Assembly: GCA_910587665.1 (NCBI GenBank)
Contig: CAJUMZ010000011.1
Location: 1 to 64,000, forward strand
Source: an uncultured Muribaculum sp.
GTDB lineage: Bacteria > Bacteroidota > Bacteroidia > Bacteroidales > Muribaculaceae
Length of the DNA stretch: 64,000 bases
Direction of reading: 5' to 3'
Shown: positions 1-8,409 of the stretch, in pieces
How positions within the stretch are numbered: the stretch's first letter is position 1
Layout: each line of letters opens with the position of its first letter
Translations under genes and position numbers: made by a program
The notes under the pieces: generated by a model
Told to the model about the DNA's origin: nothing
The model's database searches: none
The model's input: the letters and a program-made list of their open reading frames with translations, nothing else

Positions 1-10
1 TTTTGATACT

Positions 11-55
11 AAAAAAAGAGACTGCCTAAATTTGATTGTTAGACAGCCTCTTTTT
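11..55. terminator. Bidirectional intrinsic terminator
   Basis: The arms AGAGACTGCCTAA (17-29) and TTAGACAGCCTCT (39-51) form a stem with two G-U type mismatches. An A-run precedes it and a T-run follows it, so it can terminate on both strands. It lies downstream of the RNase H gene and would also serve a gene beyond the left edge. Confidence 0.8.
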
Positions 56-59
56 ATTT

Positions 60-89
60 AATGGGACTAATGGGTCGAATGGGACTAAT
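60..89. repeat. Three tandem 9-bp units
   Basis: The units AATGGGACT, AATGGGTCG and AATGGGACT follow one another directly, then AAT. They lie between the terminator and the stop codon of the RNase H gene. I cannot assign a function; a short slippage-prone intergenic repeat is the simplest reading. Confidence 0.6.
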
Positions 90-91
90 AA

Positions 92-730
92 TTATTTTCG
101 TCCGAAGTCGGCGGGGATTTCTCCCCATTTTTCGGTGTTCCACTTGATTATGCGGTTGGGGTAGGTGTGGGTGGCGAGCCATGCCTCGGCGCGGTGTACG
201 AGCGAGAGCAGTTTCTGATTTTCGGGGGTGGGGGCAAGCGAGGTCTTGGCGCGGCGGTTGCGCACCCACGCCTGCGCTGTCACGGAGTCGCTGTATATCG
301 GCATGTCCCAGCCCTGTTGCACGCAGAGCGCAAGGGCGTGGACAAGGGCGAGAAACTCGCCGATGTTGTTGGTGCCACGCTCAACGGGCCCGAAATGAAA
401 CAGTTCCGCTCCCGTGGCGACATCCACGCCGCGGTATTCCATCCTGCCGGGATTGCCGGCGCAGGCAGCATCGACTGCAATGGCGTTTTTGCATATCTCC
501 GGAAACGCGTCGTAGTTGACTATCTGCTTTGTGCGACGTGCGATGGCACGCAAGGCATACATCTCGTCACCGTCATCGCCACGGAATGCCCTCGTAGCAT
601 CCTCCTGTGTCGGGAAAGCCCTGTAACGCGCGCCGGGGAAATTTTTTACCTGTTCCTCGCATTCTTCCCACGAGTCATATATGCCGGGGGCATGCCCGAT
701 CCATACGACATAAAATTTTCGGTTAGCCAT
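92..730 (-). CDS. Ribonuclease H with N-terminal viroplasmin domain
   Basis: A 212-residue protein predicted to cleave the RNA strand of RNA-DNA hybrids in the cytoplasm. Residues 4-49 form a caulimovirus viroplasmin-type domain (start MANRKFYVVWIG), which in such enzymes helps bind the hybrid. The RNase H fold follows from about residue 83, with the expected acidic set visible: D87 (AVDAACAGNPG), E125 (NNIGEF), D148 (YSDS) and D208 (ADFGRK). The stop of the upstream alanine dehydrogenase gene (734) lies three bases away, so the two are probably cotranscribed. The two-domain layout is common in Bacteroidota. Assignment is firm, though which of several RNase H paralogs this is cannot be told. 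Confidence 0.9.
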   Translation of the reverse strand: MANRKFYVVWIGHAPGIYDSWEECEEQVKNFPGARYRAFPTQEDATRAFRGDDGDEMYALRAIARRTKQIVNYDAFPEICKNAIAVDAACAGNPGRMEYRGVDVATGAELFHFGPVERGTNNIGEFLALVHALALCVQQGWDMPIYSDSVTAQAWVRNRRAKTSLAPTPENQKLLSLVHRAEAWLATHTYPNRIIKWNTEKWGEIPADFGRK

Positions 731-733
731 CGG

Positions 734-1915
734 TCAGCAGCAGTTTAGCAAGAGGTTGATATCCATGTGGCGCACGCCGGAGAGCTTTGCCACACGCCTG
801 TTAACGGCTTTGCCCATGAATGTCACCACGGCATTTCTCACTTCGGGGATGAGGCGCACGGTGTCGGTGACGGCCTCGCAATCGGAGATGCGTCGCATGA
901 GCGGTATAAGCGTGTTGCTCAGAGCCATGGCAGCGGTACGGGGCACTGAATTGCCAATGCCGGTATAGCATACACGCTCCGGTGAGCGTCGCGGTGTCGG
1001 GTCGTTGATGTCGACGGTTTCCATCGAGGGAAACATCGGCGCGGGGTCATAGTTGAGGTCCATGACGATTACGCCGCGCTTCATTATGTCGACGAGTCCG
1101 GTGTCGATTGTATAGCGCGGGGTTACCTCGGTGGCAAGCACTATGTCGGCACTGCGGAGCGCGTTTTCAAGCACATGGGGGTGGATCGCGGAGGTGACTA
1201 CACCCGGTCCGGTGCGTAGTCCCGCCTCGCGGAGACGGTAGATGTCATTGTCAAGCATGCGCACCATCGCACCAAGCCCTACCGCCGAGAGCGCGGCGGC
1301 ACAAGCCGCTATGCCGGAGCCGATTATGGTTACCTCGCAGGGGATTATGCCTGCGACGCCTCCGAGGAGTATGCCCTTGCCGTGATCGGGTCGGGCAAGC
1401 AGCGAAGAGCAGATTGCTATCGCCGCCCTGCCGTCGATCTCGGCGAGTATGTCGGCAAAGGGGGTGTGACCGTTTTTATCGGTGATACGGTCAATGGCAA
1501 TTGTGGTGACATGGCGGCGCAGCAGCTCCTTTACAGCCGCGGCTTCCTGACAGGTGTCGTTGAGCAGTGTGAGCAGCAATGCCCCGCGTTTGAGCCGTCG
1601 CGCGTCGGCGATGGCAATGGGCGACAGGTGTAGCACTATGTCGCATGCAAGCGCGGAGTCGCGGGAGGTAACTTCCGCCCCCGCGCGCAGATATTGCGCG
1701 TCGGTATAATGTATCGGGGCAGCCGCCCCCTCCTCGATTTTCACCTTGAATCCTGCGTCGACGAGTATGCCGGCTCCTTCTGGGGTAAGCGGAAACCGTC
1801 GTTCGCGGGAGGATGTGCCGGCGGGAAGCCCTATTGTCAGGCTCCTGCGGCGTTCGGCAGTCAGCATCTCCTGTGGCTGTACTACTCCGTGGGTGTCATT
1901 GTCAACCATGGGCAT
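734..1915 (-). CDS. Alanine dehydrogenase/PNT family protein
   Basis: Predicted NAD-dependent alanine dehydrogenase of about 393 residues, interconverting alanine with pyruvate and ammonia. The N-terminus (GLPAGTSSRERRFPLTPEGA) is the PNT N-terminal domain. A Rossmann segment with GSGIAACAAA lies mid-protein, after the typical KGILLGGVAG stretch. The open frame extends further upstream to 2038, but that part overlaps the shikimate kinase gene. ATG at 1915 (or 1909) overlaps the aroK end by only 14 (or 8) bases and starts right before the conserved domain, so I prefer it. The sequence is fairly divergent from classical Ald, so a related amino-acid dehydrogenase is possible. Confidence 0.8.
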   Translation of the reverse strand: MPMVDNDTHGVVQPQEMLTAERRRSLTIGLPAGTSSRERRFPLTPEGAGILVDAGFKVKIEEGAAAPIHYTDAQYLRAGAEVTSRDSALACDIVLHLSPIAIADARRLKRGALLLTLLNDTCQEAAAVKELLRRHVTTIAIDRITDKNGHTPFADILAEIDGRAAIAICSSLLARPDHGKGILLGGVAGIIPCEVTIIGSGIAACAAALSAVGLGAMVRMLDNDIYRLREAGLRTGPGVVTSAIHPHVLENALRSADIVLATEVTPRYTIDTGLVDIMKRGVIVMDLNYDPAPMFPSMETVDINDPTPRRSPERVCYTGIGNSVPRTAAMALSNTLIPLMRRISDCEAVTDTVRLIPEVRNAVVTFMGKAVNRRVAKLSGVRHMDINLLLNCC

Positions 1916-2447
1916 TACCCGGGATATTAAGTTGTTCGAGAAACCGTCGTGCGGTGTCGGTCTTTTCACTTTCAGAGTCGAGCAGGTCGCTCTTGAACAC
2001 GACTTTTGCCTTGGAATAGTGGGGCATTCTTCCGGCAAGCGCCTCCACTATGAAGTCGCGCAACTCGTCGTCGGTCTTTTCGGCGATGAGCGGGCGTTTG
2101 TGACGCCCGCGCTTGAGCCTGGTGAAAAGTTTGTCGACCGAGGTGTCGAGATATACGGTCACCCCGTGGTCGTTCATCCACTCCATGTTGTCGAAAAAGC
2201 AGGGTGTACCGCCACCGCAAGCCACTATGACGTCTTCAAACTCACCTACCTCGTGGAGCATCGCCTGTTCCAGCTTCCGGAATCCCTCTTCGCCACGCGT
2301 GGCAAAAATCTCTTTTACGGAGGCGTGGAAACGCCCCTCGATATACATGTCAAGGTCTACAAAGCTGCAGCCGCTCATCGACGAGGCGATACGCCCGAGC
2401 GTCGACTTGCCGCAGCCCATGTAGCCAATCAGGAAAATAGGTCGCAT
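1902..2447 (-). CDS. aroK: Shikimate kinase
   Basis: Phosphorylates the 3-hydroxyl of shikimate with ATP in aromatic amino acid synthesis (cytoplasm). The 181-residue protein shows the P-loop GYMGCGKST (8-16), shikimate-binding acidic residues D31 and D33, R57, the GGGT motif (78-81) and the lid segment RGRHKRPL (113-120). Length is normal for the family. The start at 2447 is an ATG right before the first beta strand. It overlaps the start of the alanine dehydrogenase gene, which suggests translational coupling. Confidence 0.95.
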   Translation of the reverse strand: MRPIFLIGYMGCGKSTLGRIASSMSGCSFVDLDMYIEGRFHASVKEIFATRGEEGFRKLEQAMLHEVGEFEDVIVACGGGTPCFFDNMEWMNDHGVTVYLDTSVDKLFTRLKRGRHKRPLIAEKTDDELRDFIVEALAGRMPHYSKAKVVFKSDLLDSESEKTDTARRFLEQLNIPGNAHG

Positions 2448-2535
2448 AGGTTGTGGCTTTTTCTGTTTACCACAAAAATACGAATAAGTGAGGGTAATGC
2501 CAAATTATTTGTGCATTGACATCTGCAATGCCTGA

Positions 2536-3390
2536 TTATAATGAGTTCAAAATAATTTCCGGGGATGTCTCCATCTTGGAAAATGCGAACAATTTCATGC
2601 CGAGGTCTTTTATTGAGGCACCGATGTGGTATAGCGTGTCATCAATCACCATAAAGCGGTCGTGAATACGCGAAGCCTGCCTGACATCAATCGGAGCATA
2701 TTGGTCATTATGCTTTTCTATGTCAAGTTGCAGCTGACGGTCTATTCGCTTGGTATAGATTGTCGCCAAAACTCCGCGGCTTCGTTTGTCAAGAAGCGTC
2801 AATACCGTTTCGTCAATGTAATTGTCAATTAGGACTATGCGTTTCTTTGCCCGCTTAATAAGATCGCAGACAAACCCATAGGCATCGAATATCTGTCCAT
2901 CAAAGAAAATGCCCTCTTTTGGAGGTAGTGATGTGCGAAGAAAGAAATCTACCTTTCCGGATAATTCCTTTATTTGGATGTCATGCTCGGAAAGCCTATG
3001 GTCAATGCGACTTTCCATATGTAATAAGCGTTGGTTGACACTGTAGCCCCGCAAAAGATAATCTTTTAATATCTTATTTGCCCATTGGCGGAATTGTGTG
3101 CCACGAACAGATTTTACCCTATATCCAACAGATATGATTACATCAAGATTGTAGTATTTAATCTTGTATTTTTTACCGTCGGAAGCAGTTGTCAAGGAAA
3201 TCTTGACAACTGAATTGGCATCTAATTCGCCTTCTTTGAAGATATTATTAGTGTGTAAACTTATGTTTTGTTTCGATGTCTGAAACAAATCAACCATTTG
3301 TGCCTGTGTCAGCCACACTGTTTCATCCTCGAGTCTGACTTCAAGCGAAACAGAGGAGTCCGGCTGATATAGTATTATTTCGTTATTCAA
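2536..3390 (-). CDS. RhuM-like protein with phospholipase-D-like C-terminus
   Basis: A 284-residue protein. Residues 1-130 match the RhuM type, with QAQMVDLFQTSKQNISLHTNNI as the helix-turn-helix-like core and YYNLDVIISVGYRVKS as the family signature (the first motif is given in pieces around residues 29-50). Residues 160-284 resemble a single phospholipase-D/HKD unit: H243, R245, D250, then G257 and S259, with arginine where lysine is usual. The only in-frame start is TTG at 3390; an in-frame stop lies just upstream. Composition is visibly richer in A+T than the genes on either side, suggesting horizontal acquisition. Role unknown. RhuM was named from a Salmonella pathogenicity island, and a nuclease or DNA-binding role is inference. 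Confidence 0.75.
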   Translation of the reverse strand: MNNEIILYQPDSSVSLEVRLEDETVWLTQAQMVDLFQTSKQNISLHTNNIFKEGELDANSVVKISLTTASDGKKYKIKYYNLDVIISVGYRVKSVRGTQFRQWANKILKDYLLRGYSVNQRLLHMESRIDHRLSEHDIQIKELSGKVDFFLRTSLPPKEGIFFDGQIFDAYGFVCDLIKRAKKRIVLIDNYIDETVLTLLDKRSRGVLATIYTKRIDRQLQLDIEKHNDQYAPIDVRQASRIHDRFMVIDDTLYHIGASIKDLGMKLFAFSKMETSPEIILNSL

Positions 3391-3419
3391 ATTTCAATGA
3401 TTTAAGGTTGTTGGGGAGG

Positions 3420-3983
3420 CTATTGGGGGCGGATTTCGTAGAAGTAGCGCCAGAGCGGGGCTGCCATCAGAGCCTGGATTATAGCGCCGTCGCGCAGGTG
3501 GGCAAATACCTCGTCGGGCGACATCAGCAGCACCTCGATATCCTCCGTGCAGTCAAGATGTTGGCCGGAGCAGCGGGTGACGCCCTCGGCTATGAATGTG
3601 TGGCTGTAATTGGTCATGTTGGTGGGATTTGGGGCTATGGTCATGAACTCGCGCCATGTGCCTCCGGCATATCCCGTCTCTTCAAGCAGCTCGCGTTTTG
3701 CGGCTTCGAGAGGATCCTCTCCCGGCTCGGCAACGCCGGCGCAGATCTCTATGTCGGTGCGTCGCAGCCCGTGGCGGTATTGCCGCTCCATCACCATCAT
3801 GCCGTCGGCTGTGATGGCGATCACGTTGATCCATTCAGGATATTCGAGGATGTAGTATTCGTCATGCTCGGCTCCAGTGGGCAGTTTTACGTGGTCGCGC
3901 CGGGCATGCAGCCATGGGCGGTCGATTATGTATTCACTTTGGATTACCTCCCATGCACGGTTGTCGCTCTCAGTCTTCATCAT
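3420..3983 (-). CDS. Nudix hydrolase, ADP-ribose pyrophosphatase type
   Basis: A 187-residue Nudix protein with a complete catalytic box at residues 83-105: G83, E89, R97-E98-L99, E101-E102 and G104-Y105, which binds Mg2+ and cleaves nucleoside-diphosphate-linked substrates. The upstream sheet (EYPEWINVIAITADG) and spacing fit ADP-sugar pyrophosphatases rather than MutT, but the substrate is inference. Two ATG codons in tandem start the frame. The gene lies 9 bases after ispF on the same strand, so they share a transcript with ispF and porV. Confidence 0.88.
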   Translation of the reverse strand: MMKTESDNRAWEVIQSEYIIDRPWLHARRDHVKLPTGAEHDEYYILEYPEWINVIAITADGMMVMERQYRHGLRRTDIEICAGVAEPGEDPLEAAKRELLEETGYAGGTWREFMTIAPNPTNMTNYSHTFIAEGVTRCSGQHLDCTEDIEVLLMSPDEVFAHLRDGAIIQALMAAPLWRYFYEIRPQ

Positions 3984-3992
3984 GACAATGTG

Positions 3993-4478
3993 TTATTTAT
4001 AGATCAGGGCGGTTGCCGATGCCGCTATTCCCTCGCCCCTGCCGGTAAATCCGAGTTTTTCCGTGGTGGTGGCTTTTACCGACACTGCGTCGACGCCCAG
4101 CCCGAGGTCGTCGGCTATGCGCTCTATCATTACGGGGATGTGGGGCAGCAGCTTCGGAGCCTGCGCCATTATGGTTACGTCTACGTTGCCTATCCTGTAG
4201 CCTTTCTCGGCAAGCAGCTCTTTTACACGGCGGAGCAAAGCACGCGAGTCGGCACCTTTATAGGCAGGGTCGGTGTCGGGGAAGTGGTAGCCTATATCGC
4301 GCATGGCGGCGGCTCCAAGGAGGGCGTCGCAAAGCGCGTGTAGAGCCACGTCGGCGTCACTGTGCCCGAGCAGTCCGAGATGGTAGGGTACTTTCACGCC
4401 ACCGAGCCAAAGCTCGCGCTCCTCTACGAGGCGGTGCACGTCAAATCCGTTGCCTACGCGAATAGAAGTCAGGTCCAT
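3993..4478 (-). CDS. ispF: 2-C-methyl-D-erythritol 2,4-cyclodiphosphate synthase
   Basis: Cyclises CDP-methylerythritol 2-phosphate, the fifth step of the non-mevalonate isoprenoid pathway. The 161-residue protein carries the zinc site D13-x-H15 (GFDVHRL) and H47 in the signature GHSDADVALHALCDALLG, the loop HFPDTDPAYKGADS, and the C-terminal KATTTEKLGFTGRGEGI. It is full length and trimeric in known relatives. It lies 18 bases downstream of porV. Confidence 0.97.
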   Translation of the reverse strand: MDLTSIRVGNGFDVHRLVEERELWLGGVKVPYHLGLLGHSDADVALHALCDALLGAAAMRDIGYHFPDTDPAYKGADSRALLRRVKELLAEKGYRIGNVDVTIMAQAPKLLPHIPVMIERIADDLGLGVDAVSVKATTTEKLGFTGRGEGIAASATALIYK

Positions 4479-4496
4479 GATACGGTATCTGTTTTT

Positions 4497-5699
4497 TTAT
4501 CGGCGGCTGAACATGTCTTTCAGGCCGTCCATGTCAAATGTCAGAGTGAAGCGGAGAGTCTGGTCAAGTGGTGAGGTCTGCGCCGTGGCAAGCATGTAGG
4601 ATGCGTCGAGGCGGAGCACATTGAGGGAGAATCCGGCACCCATGCCGAAATATTTTCTGCCTCCCTTGAACTCGTTTTCGTAGTAATATCCGGCGCGCAG
4701 GAAAAATTGCTGGTTGTAGCTGTACTCGGCACCGATCGACATTGTGATTTCGCGGAATTCCTCCTTGGCGCCTCCGGGGGCGTCGGTAAACGACTTGAAG
4801 ATACCGGTGATCGGCGACATGTTTTCCCAGTCCTCCGTTGCGTCAAAAAATTGCTGCGGTCTTTCCGGAGTGTCGGGAAAGTCGTTTTTGCGCGGTTTTG
4901 CAGGCACGAGCAGCTTGTTGAGGTCGAGCGACAGCGCGAGGGTATGGTAGTCAGCGAGCGGAAACATGAATGATGTGCCGAGACGCAGGTTGGTGGGTAG
5001 GAAAGCCGGATTTTCACCGTTGTTGAAGCTTACTTTCGAGCCTACGTTGGAGATATCCCATCCCCATGACCACTGGCACTCGTTGCGCCCGATGATGGGG
5101 TAGGTTGTATAGTAGCCCGACACGTCAACCGAGAATGCGGATGCTCCCGTCGACTGGTCGCCGGCATAGGAACTGGAAAATCCGAGGTCGGAGTAGATGT
5201 AGCGGAGCACGACGCCCATTGAGAATTTTTCCGACAGCTTGCGGGAGTAACCGACGTCAAATGACAGCTCGTAAGGGTTGAGTGACTGTCCGGCATCGGG
5301 TCCTCCTGTCGTGTTTACCTCTCCGAGCGAGAAGTAACGCAGCGAGGCGCTTATCGCCTGGTTGTCATAGCCGCCGAGTTTCCAGTAGCCCGAAAGGTTG
5401 GCGAGAAATATGTCGTTGACGATTTTGCGCAACCACGGGGTATAGCTGAGTGACACACCCGCCTGGCTGTAGGCGAATGCGTATTTCGACGGATTCCAGA
5501 ATTGTGAATTGACATCGGGGTCGGTAGCAGCGCCGAGGTCGCCCATTGACGCGCCGCGCGCGTCGGGAGCGATCGAGAGCGAGGTGACACCGGTCTCTAT
5601 CGGGTTGAACTCGTCCTTGCTTTGGGCGGCGGTGGTGCCGGGCAGCAGCATTGCCGCCACAACAAGGACTAATATGGGTTTAAAATAACGTGCCTTCAT
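4497..5699 (-). CDS. porV: Type IX secretion outer-membrane protein PorV
   Basis: A 400-residue outer-membrane beta-barrel of the FadL-like PorV/LptO family. PorV works as the shuttle that collects type IX secretion cargo at the Sov channel and delivers it to the PorU sortase complex. A signal peptide ends near ALA-type residues 22-25 (GTTAAQ). The family hallmark near the N-terminus, VTSLSIAPDARGASMGDLGA, is clear, as is the adjacent QFWNPSKYAF. The C-terminus ends in alternating strands (LRFTLTFDMDGLKDMFSRR). Its presence shows that the host makes a type IX secretion system, although PorU is not next to it in this window. Confidence 0.9.
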   Translation of the reverse strand: MKARYFKPILVLVVAAMLLPGTTAAQSKDEFNPIETGVTSLSIAPDARGASMGDLGAATDPDVNSQFWNPSKYAFAYSQAGVSLSYTPWLRKIVNDIFLANLSGYWKLGGYDNQAISASLRYFSLGEVNTTGGPDAGQSLNPYELSFDVGYSRKLSEKFSMGVVLRYIYSDLGFSSSYAGDQSTGASAFSVDVSGYYTTYPIIGRNECQWSWGWDISNVGSKVSFNNGENPAFLPTNLRLGTSFMFPLADYHTLALSLDLNKLLVPAKPRKNDFPDTPERPQQFFDATEDWENMSPITGIFKSFTDAPGGAKEEFREITMSIGAEYSYNQQFFLRAGYYYENEFKGGRKYFGMGAGFSLNVLRLDASYMLATAQTSPLDQTLRFTLTFDMDGLKDMFSRR

Positions 5700-5745
5700 T
5701 ATTAAAGCTGATATTACTCTAAGTTTAACTCAAAGTTACCATGAT

Positions 5746-7116
5746 TTATTGTGTCGGGCACTGAGATTTGTGTCGGCTGAGGCGTCGGAGCTGGTAGAAC
5801 ACCATTATGAGTGTCACCACGGTGGCGGCAAGGTCGGATGTGGGAAACGACGCCCACACGCCGTTAAGCCCGAAGGCACGGGGCATTAGCAGCAGAAGCG
5901 GAATCAGGAATATCACCTGTCGGATGAGGCTGAGGAATATCGACTTGCCCGCCATGCCGATTGATTGGAAAAGCGCGGTGGAAATGATCTGGAATCCGAC
6001 AAACCAGAATATCATGGTTGATATGTGCAGCCCGTTTGCAGTGGCGGCGATAAGCTCCGGATCGACGGTAAACGCCTTGGCGATAAGCTCCGGGAAAAAT
6101 ACCGACAAGAATGCTCCGAGCGAAGTCACTACAGTGCCTGCGACCGCGGCTGTCCAGAATGTCTTTTTTACACGGCTCACGTGTCCTGCGCCGTAGTTAT
6201 AGCCGAGTATGGGCTGTATACCCATGCTTATGCCCACTACTATCATGCAGAGAAGCGAGGTGTAGGTGTTGAATATGCCCACCGCGCCTACCGCGATGTC
6301 ACCGCCATACTGGTATAGCGAGCGGTTGATGATGACGTTGATCGCCGATGACGTGAAATTGACTATGCTCGGCGCGGCGCCTATACTGATTATCGCCCAG
6401 ATTATGTGCCATTTCAGACGGTAGATTCCTGAGGTGAAATGTACCGTTGAACTTTTGCGGCAGAAATGGGCTATCACAAACGCCGCCCCTATGGTCATGG
6501 AGATGTCGGTTGCGATTGCCGCGCCCTTGATGCCCATGTCAAGGACGAATATGAATATCGGGGCGAGGACAAGGTTGCACCCGGCGCCTATAAACATTGT
6601 CACCATCGCCTGCCGCGGATAGCCGGAGGCGCGCATCACATTGTTGAGGCTGTACATTATGTTCATCACAAACATACCGGGAATCAGGTATGCCATGAAG
6701 TCACGGGCATAGGGCAACGTGACTTCCGAGGCTCCGAATGCCATCAGTATCTCGTCGATGAAGATGGAGAATATTGTCAGGTAGATAAACGCGTTGATGA
6801 TTATGAGCACAAGCGCGTTGCCAAGCACAAGCTCCGCCCCTCGGTGATTGCGCTGGCCGAGCATTATCGACACTCTTGCCGCTGCGCCCGCCCCTATCAG
6901 CACTCCTATCGCAGCGCTGACATTCATTACGGGGAATGTCACGGCAAGTCCGGCGATAGCCTCCGCGCCGACGCCCCTGCCGATGAATATGCGGTCTATG
7001 ACATTGTAGAGCGACATGACCACCATGCCCACCACCGCCGGGATGCTGTACTCCCAGAGCAGGCGCCCTATCGGGCGCGTCGCAAGAGCCGACAAGTCAC
7101 CGCCTACCTTTTCCAT
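5746..7116 (-). CDS. MATE family efflux transporter
   Basis: A 456-residue inner-membrane protein with about twelve hydrophobic segments and the twofold MATE repeat. The N-terminal signature PIGRLLWEYSIPAVVGM and the repeat VMNVSAAIGVLIGAGAAARVS are typical of Na+- or H+-coupled multidrug or metabolite exporters. Substrate cannot be inferred. Its ATG overlaps the stop of the upstream phosphatase gene by one base (TGATG), so the two are translationally coupled. Confidence 0.93.
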   Translation of the reverse strand: MEKVGGDLSALATRPIGRLLWEYSIPAVVGMVVMSLYNVIDRIFIGRGVGAEAIAGLAVTFPVMNVSAAIGVLIGAGAAARVSIMLGQRNHRGAELVLGNALVLIIINAFIYLTIFSIFIDEILMAFGASEVTLPYARDFMAYLIPGMFVMNIMYSLNNVMRASGYPRQAMVTMFIGAGCNLVLAPIFIFVLDMGIKGAAIATDISMTIGAAFVIAHFCRKSSTVHFTSGIYRLKWHIIWAIISIGAAPSIVNFTSSAINVIINRSLYQYGGDIAVGAVGIFNTYTSLLCMIVVGISMGIQPILGYNYGAGHVSRVKKTFWTAAVAGTVVTSLGAFLSVFFPELIAKAFTVDPELIAATANGLHISTMIFWFVGFQIISTALFQSIGMAGKSIFLSLIRQVIFLIPLLLLMPRAFGLNGVWASFPTSDLAATVVTLIMVFYQLRRLSRHKSQCPTQ

Positions 7117-7649
7117 CAGCCGCGGTTAAGGGTTATGTACAGGTTGGCGCATCCGTCTTCAAGGAGGTCGAGCACAAGCTCAAATCCCTCCGCTCCCTCA
7201 TAGTAGGGGTCGGGGACATGGTCGTAGCGTGTGGCGAGCGTGACAAAGCGCATCATCGGCACAATCTTTGCCTCCGCTTCGGGGGTAGGCGCAAGGTCGT
7301 GGAGGTCGCACTCGTTGGAGGAGTCCATCGGTATGATCAGGTCAAAGTCGTCAAAATCCGATTCGCGGAATTTGCGCGAGCGATGAGTGAGGTCGTATCC
7401 CCTGTGCTGTGCATGGACACGCATGCGCCTGTCGGGCATGTCGCCCGCATGTCCACCGTAAGTGCCTGCGGAGTCAATCACCCAGGCGTCGCTGTCGCCA
7501 CGGCTGTCGACGATCGAGCGCAATACGCCTTCCGCCGCCGGTGAACGGCATATGTTGCCGAGACACACGAAAAGTATCTTTACCGGTTTCTTGCCTTTCA
7601 ATGAGTTGATCGTGTCATCCGCCTTGCGGTTTGCGCCATAGGTTGCCAT
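7116..7649 (-). CDS. Low-molecular-weight protein-tyrosine phosphatase
   Basis: A 177-residue cytoplasmic phosphatase. The P-loop CLGNICRS (nucleophile C29, R35) and a downstream VPDPYYEG with the general-acid aspartate define the family. The open frame reaches a GTG at 7676, but a promoter -7 box (TAACTTTG) sits immediately upstream of that codon. ATG 7649 is therefore the likely start. An N-terminal extension of about 23 residues precedes the fold. Targets in Bacteroidota often include tyrosine kinases of polysaccharide export, but no such kinase is visible here. Confidence 0.88.
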   Translation of the reverse strand: MATYGANRKADDTINSLKGKKPVKILFVCLGNICRSPAAEGVLRSIVDSRGDSDAWVIDSAGTYGGHAGDMPDRRMRVHAQHRGYDLTHRSRKFRESDFDDFDLIIPMDSSNECDLHDLAPTPEAEAKIVPMMRFVTLATRYDHVPDPYYEGAEGFELVLDLLEDGCANLYITLNRG

Positions 7650-7677
7650 AGTTACTTTTATTACCGATTGCACCACA

Positions 7678-7685
7678 AAGTTAGT
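7678..7685 (-). promoter_or_regulatory. Promoter -7 box for the phosphatase-MATE pair
   Basis: The minus strand carries TAACTTTG, matching the Bacteroidota -7 consensus TAnnTTTG, about 30 bases before the ATG at 7649. A clear -33 TTTG at the standard spacing is not seen. Confidence 0.5.
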
Positions 7686-7708
7686 GAAAATTCATGACAA
7701 AAAATTAC

Positions 7709-7744
7709 GGGATGTATCAAAGCGTCTTGGCATTGATACATCCC
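7709..7744 (-). terminator. Intrinsic terminator of the small envelope gene pair
   Basis: The 12-base arms GGGATGTATCAA (7709-7720) and TTGATACATCCC (7733-7744) pair perfectly. On the minus strand the hairpin is followed by GTAATTTTTTG. It lies just after the 7780-8373 gene. Confidence 0.85.
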
Positions 7745-7779
7745 GCGCGGGATTTGGGTTATAATAATTATATATCGTA

Positions 7780-8373
7780 TTAACGGAACTGGTATTCGAT
7801 TCTTACTCCGACCATGCCCCAGTTGGCGGTGACGCTATCGTCGTAACCGTAGTCAGAATAGGTGTATTTGTCGCTGTCAGCCTGATAGAATAGCCCGACC
7901 GAGCATTTGCGGGTTAATTTGACACCTGCGCCGAGTTCCCATGCAAACCCGCCGTCGCCGGCATAGTCTGAGGTGCGGACTCCATAGCCGGCATTGAAGT
8001 TGACATACATCGAGCGGTCTTTCAAGAAGTCAAAACGCGGGGTGTCATAGCGCAGGCCTGTAGTGAAACGTAGGCAGAATGTGTCGCTGAAATGAGATAC
8101 TCCCGCGTTGAATCCGATTTTGAATATTTCCCAGGAGAAGCCTTCGATTATATGCCATCTGTAACCCCAGCCCACTTCCCATGCGAAATCGGTGTCTGCA
8201 TCGCCGGTCAGCAAGCCTATTCCGGTCTCTACCAGAAATCCGGAGTGATTCCAAGTCTTTTCCGCTACGGGTTTGGGAGCGAGGCTTACCTCTGAGGTCG
8301 TGCTGCGTATGATCTGTGAGTAGCCGCTAAGTGAGGTTAAGACAAGGGTAGCTGCAATAAGTAACTTTTTCAT
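7780..8373 (-). CDS. Small outer-membrane beta-barrel protein
   Basis: A 197-residue secreted protein with signal peptide MKKLLIAATLVLTSLSGYSQ. The rest is alternating amphipathic strands rich in aromatic and glycine residues (EVGWGYRWHIIEGF, FAWELGAGVKL), ending VGVRIEYQFR with a C-terminal aromatic-arginine as in outer-membrane barrels. About 8 to 10 strands fit the length. The gene follows 8410-8865 by 36 bases and shares its terminator, so the two form an operon. I do not recognise a specific family beyond outer-membrane beta-barrel. Confidence 0.7.
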   Translation of the reverse strand: MKKLLIAATLVLTSLSGYSQIIRSTTSEVSLAPKPVAEKTWNHSGFLVETGIGLLTGDADTDFAWEVGWGYRWHIIEGFSWEIFKIGFNAGVSHFSDTFCLRFTTGLRYDTPRFDFLKDRSMYVNFNAGYGVRTSDYAGDGGFAWELGAGVKLTRKCSVGLFYQADSDKYTYSDYGYDDSVTANWGMVGVRIEYQFR

Positions 8374-8409
8374 ATGCGTTGATTTTGATAATGTTATTTA
8401 TTAAGTCAA

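Noticed and set aside
3408..4343. A 311-codon plus-strand frame opposite the Nudix and ispF genes
   Set aside because: Both minus-strand genes have complete catalytic motifs. The plus-strand frame is a GC-codon shadow.
6466..7203. A 245-codon plus-strand frame opposite the MATE and phosphatase genes
   Set aside because: It is antisense to a clear transporter with all expected helices, and is rich in His, Arg and Tyr from the shadow of hydrophobic codons.
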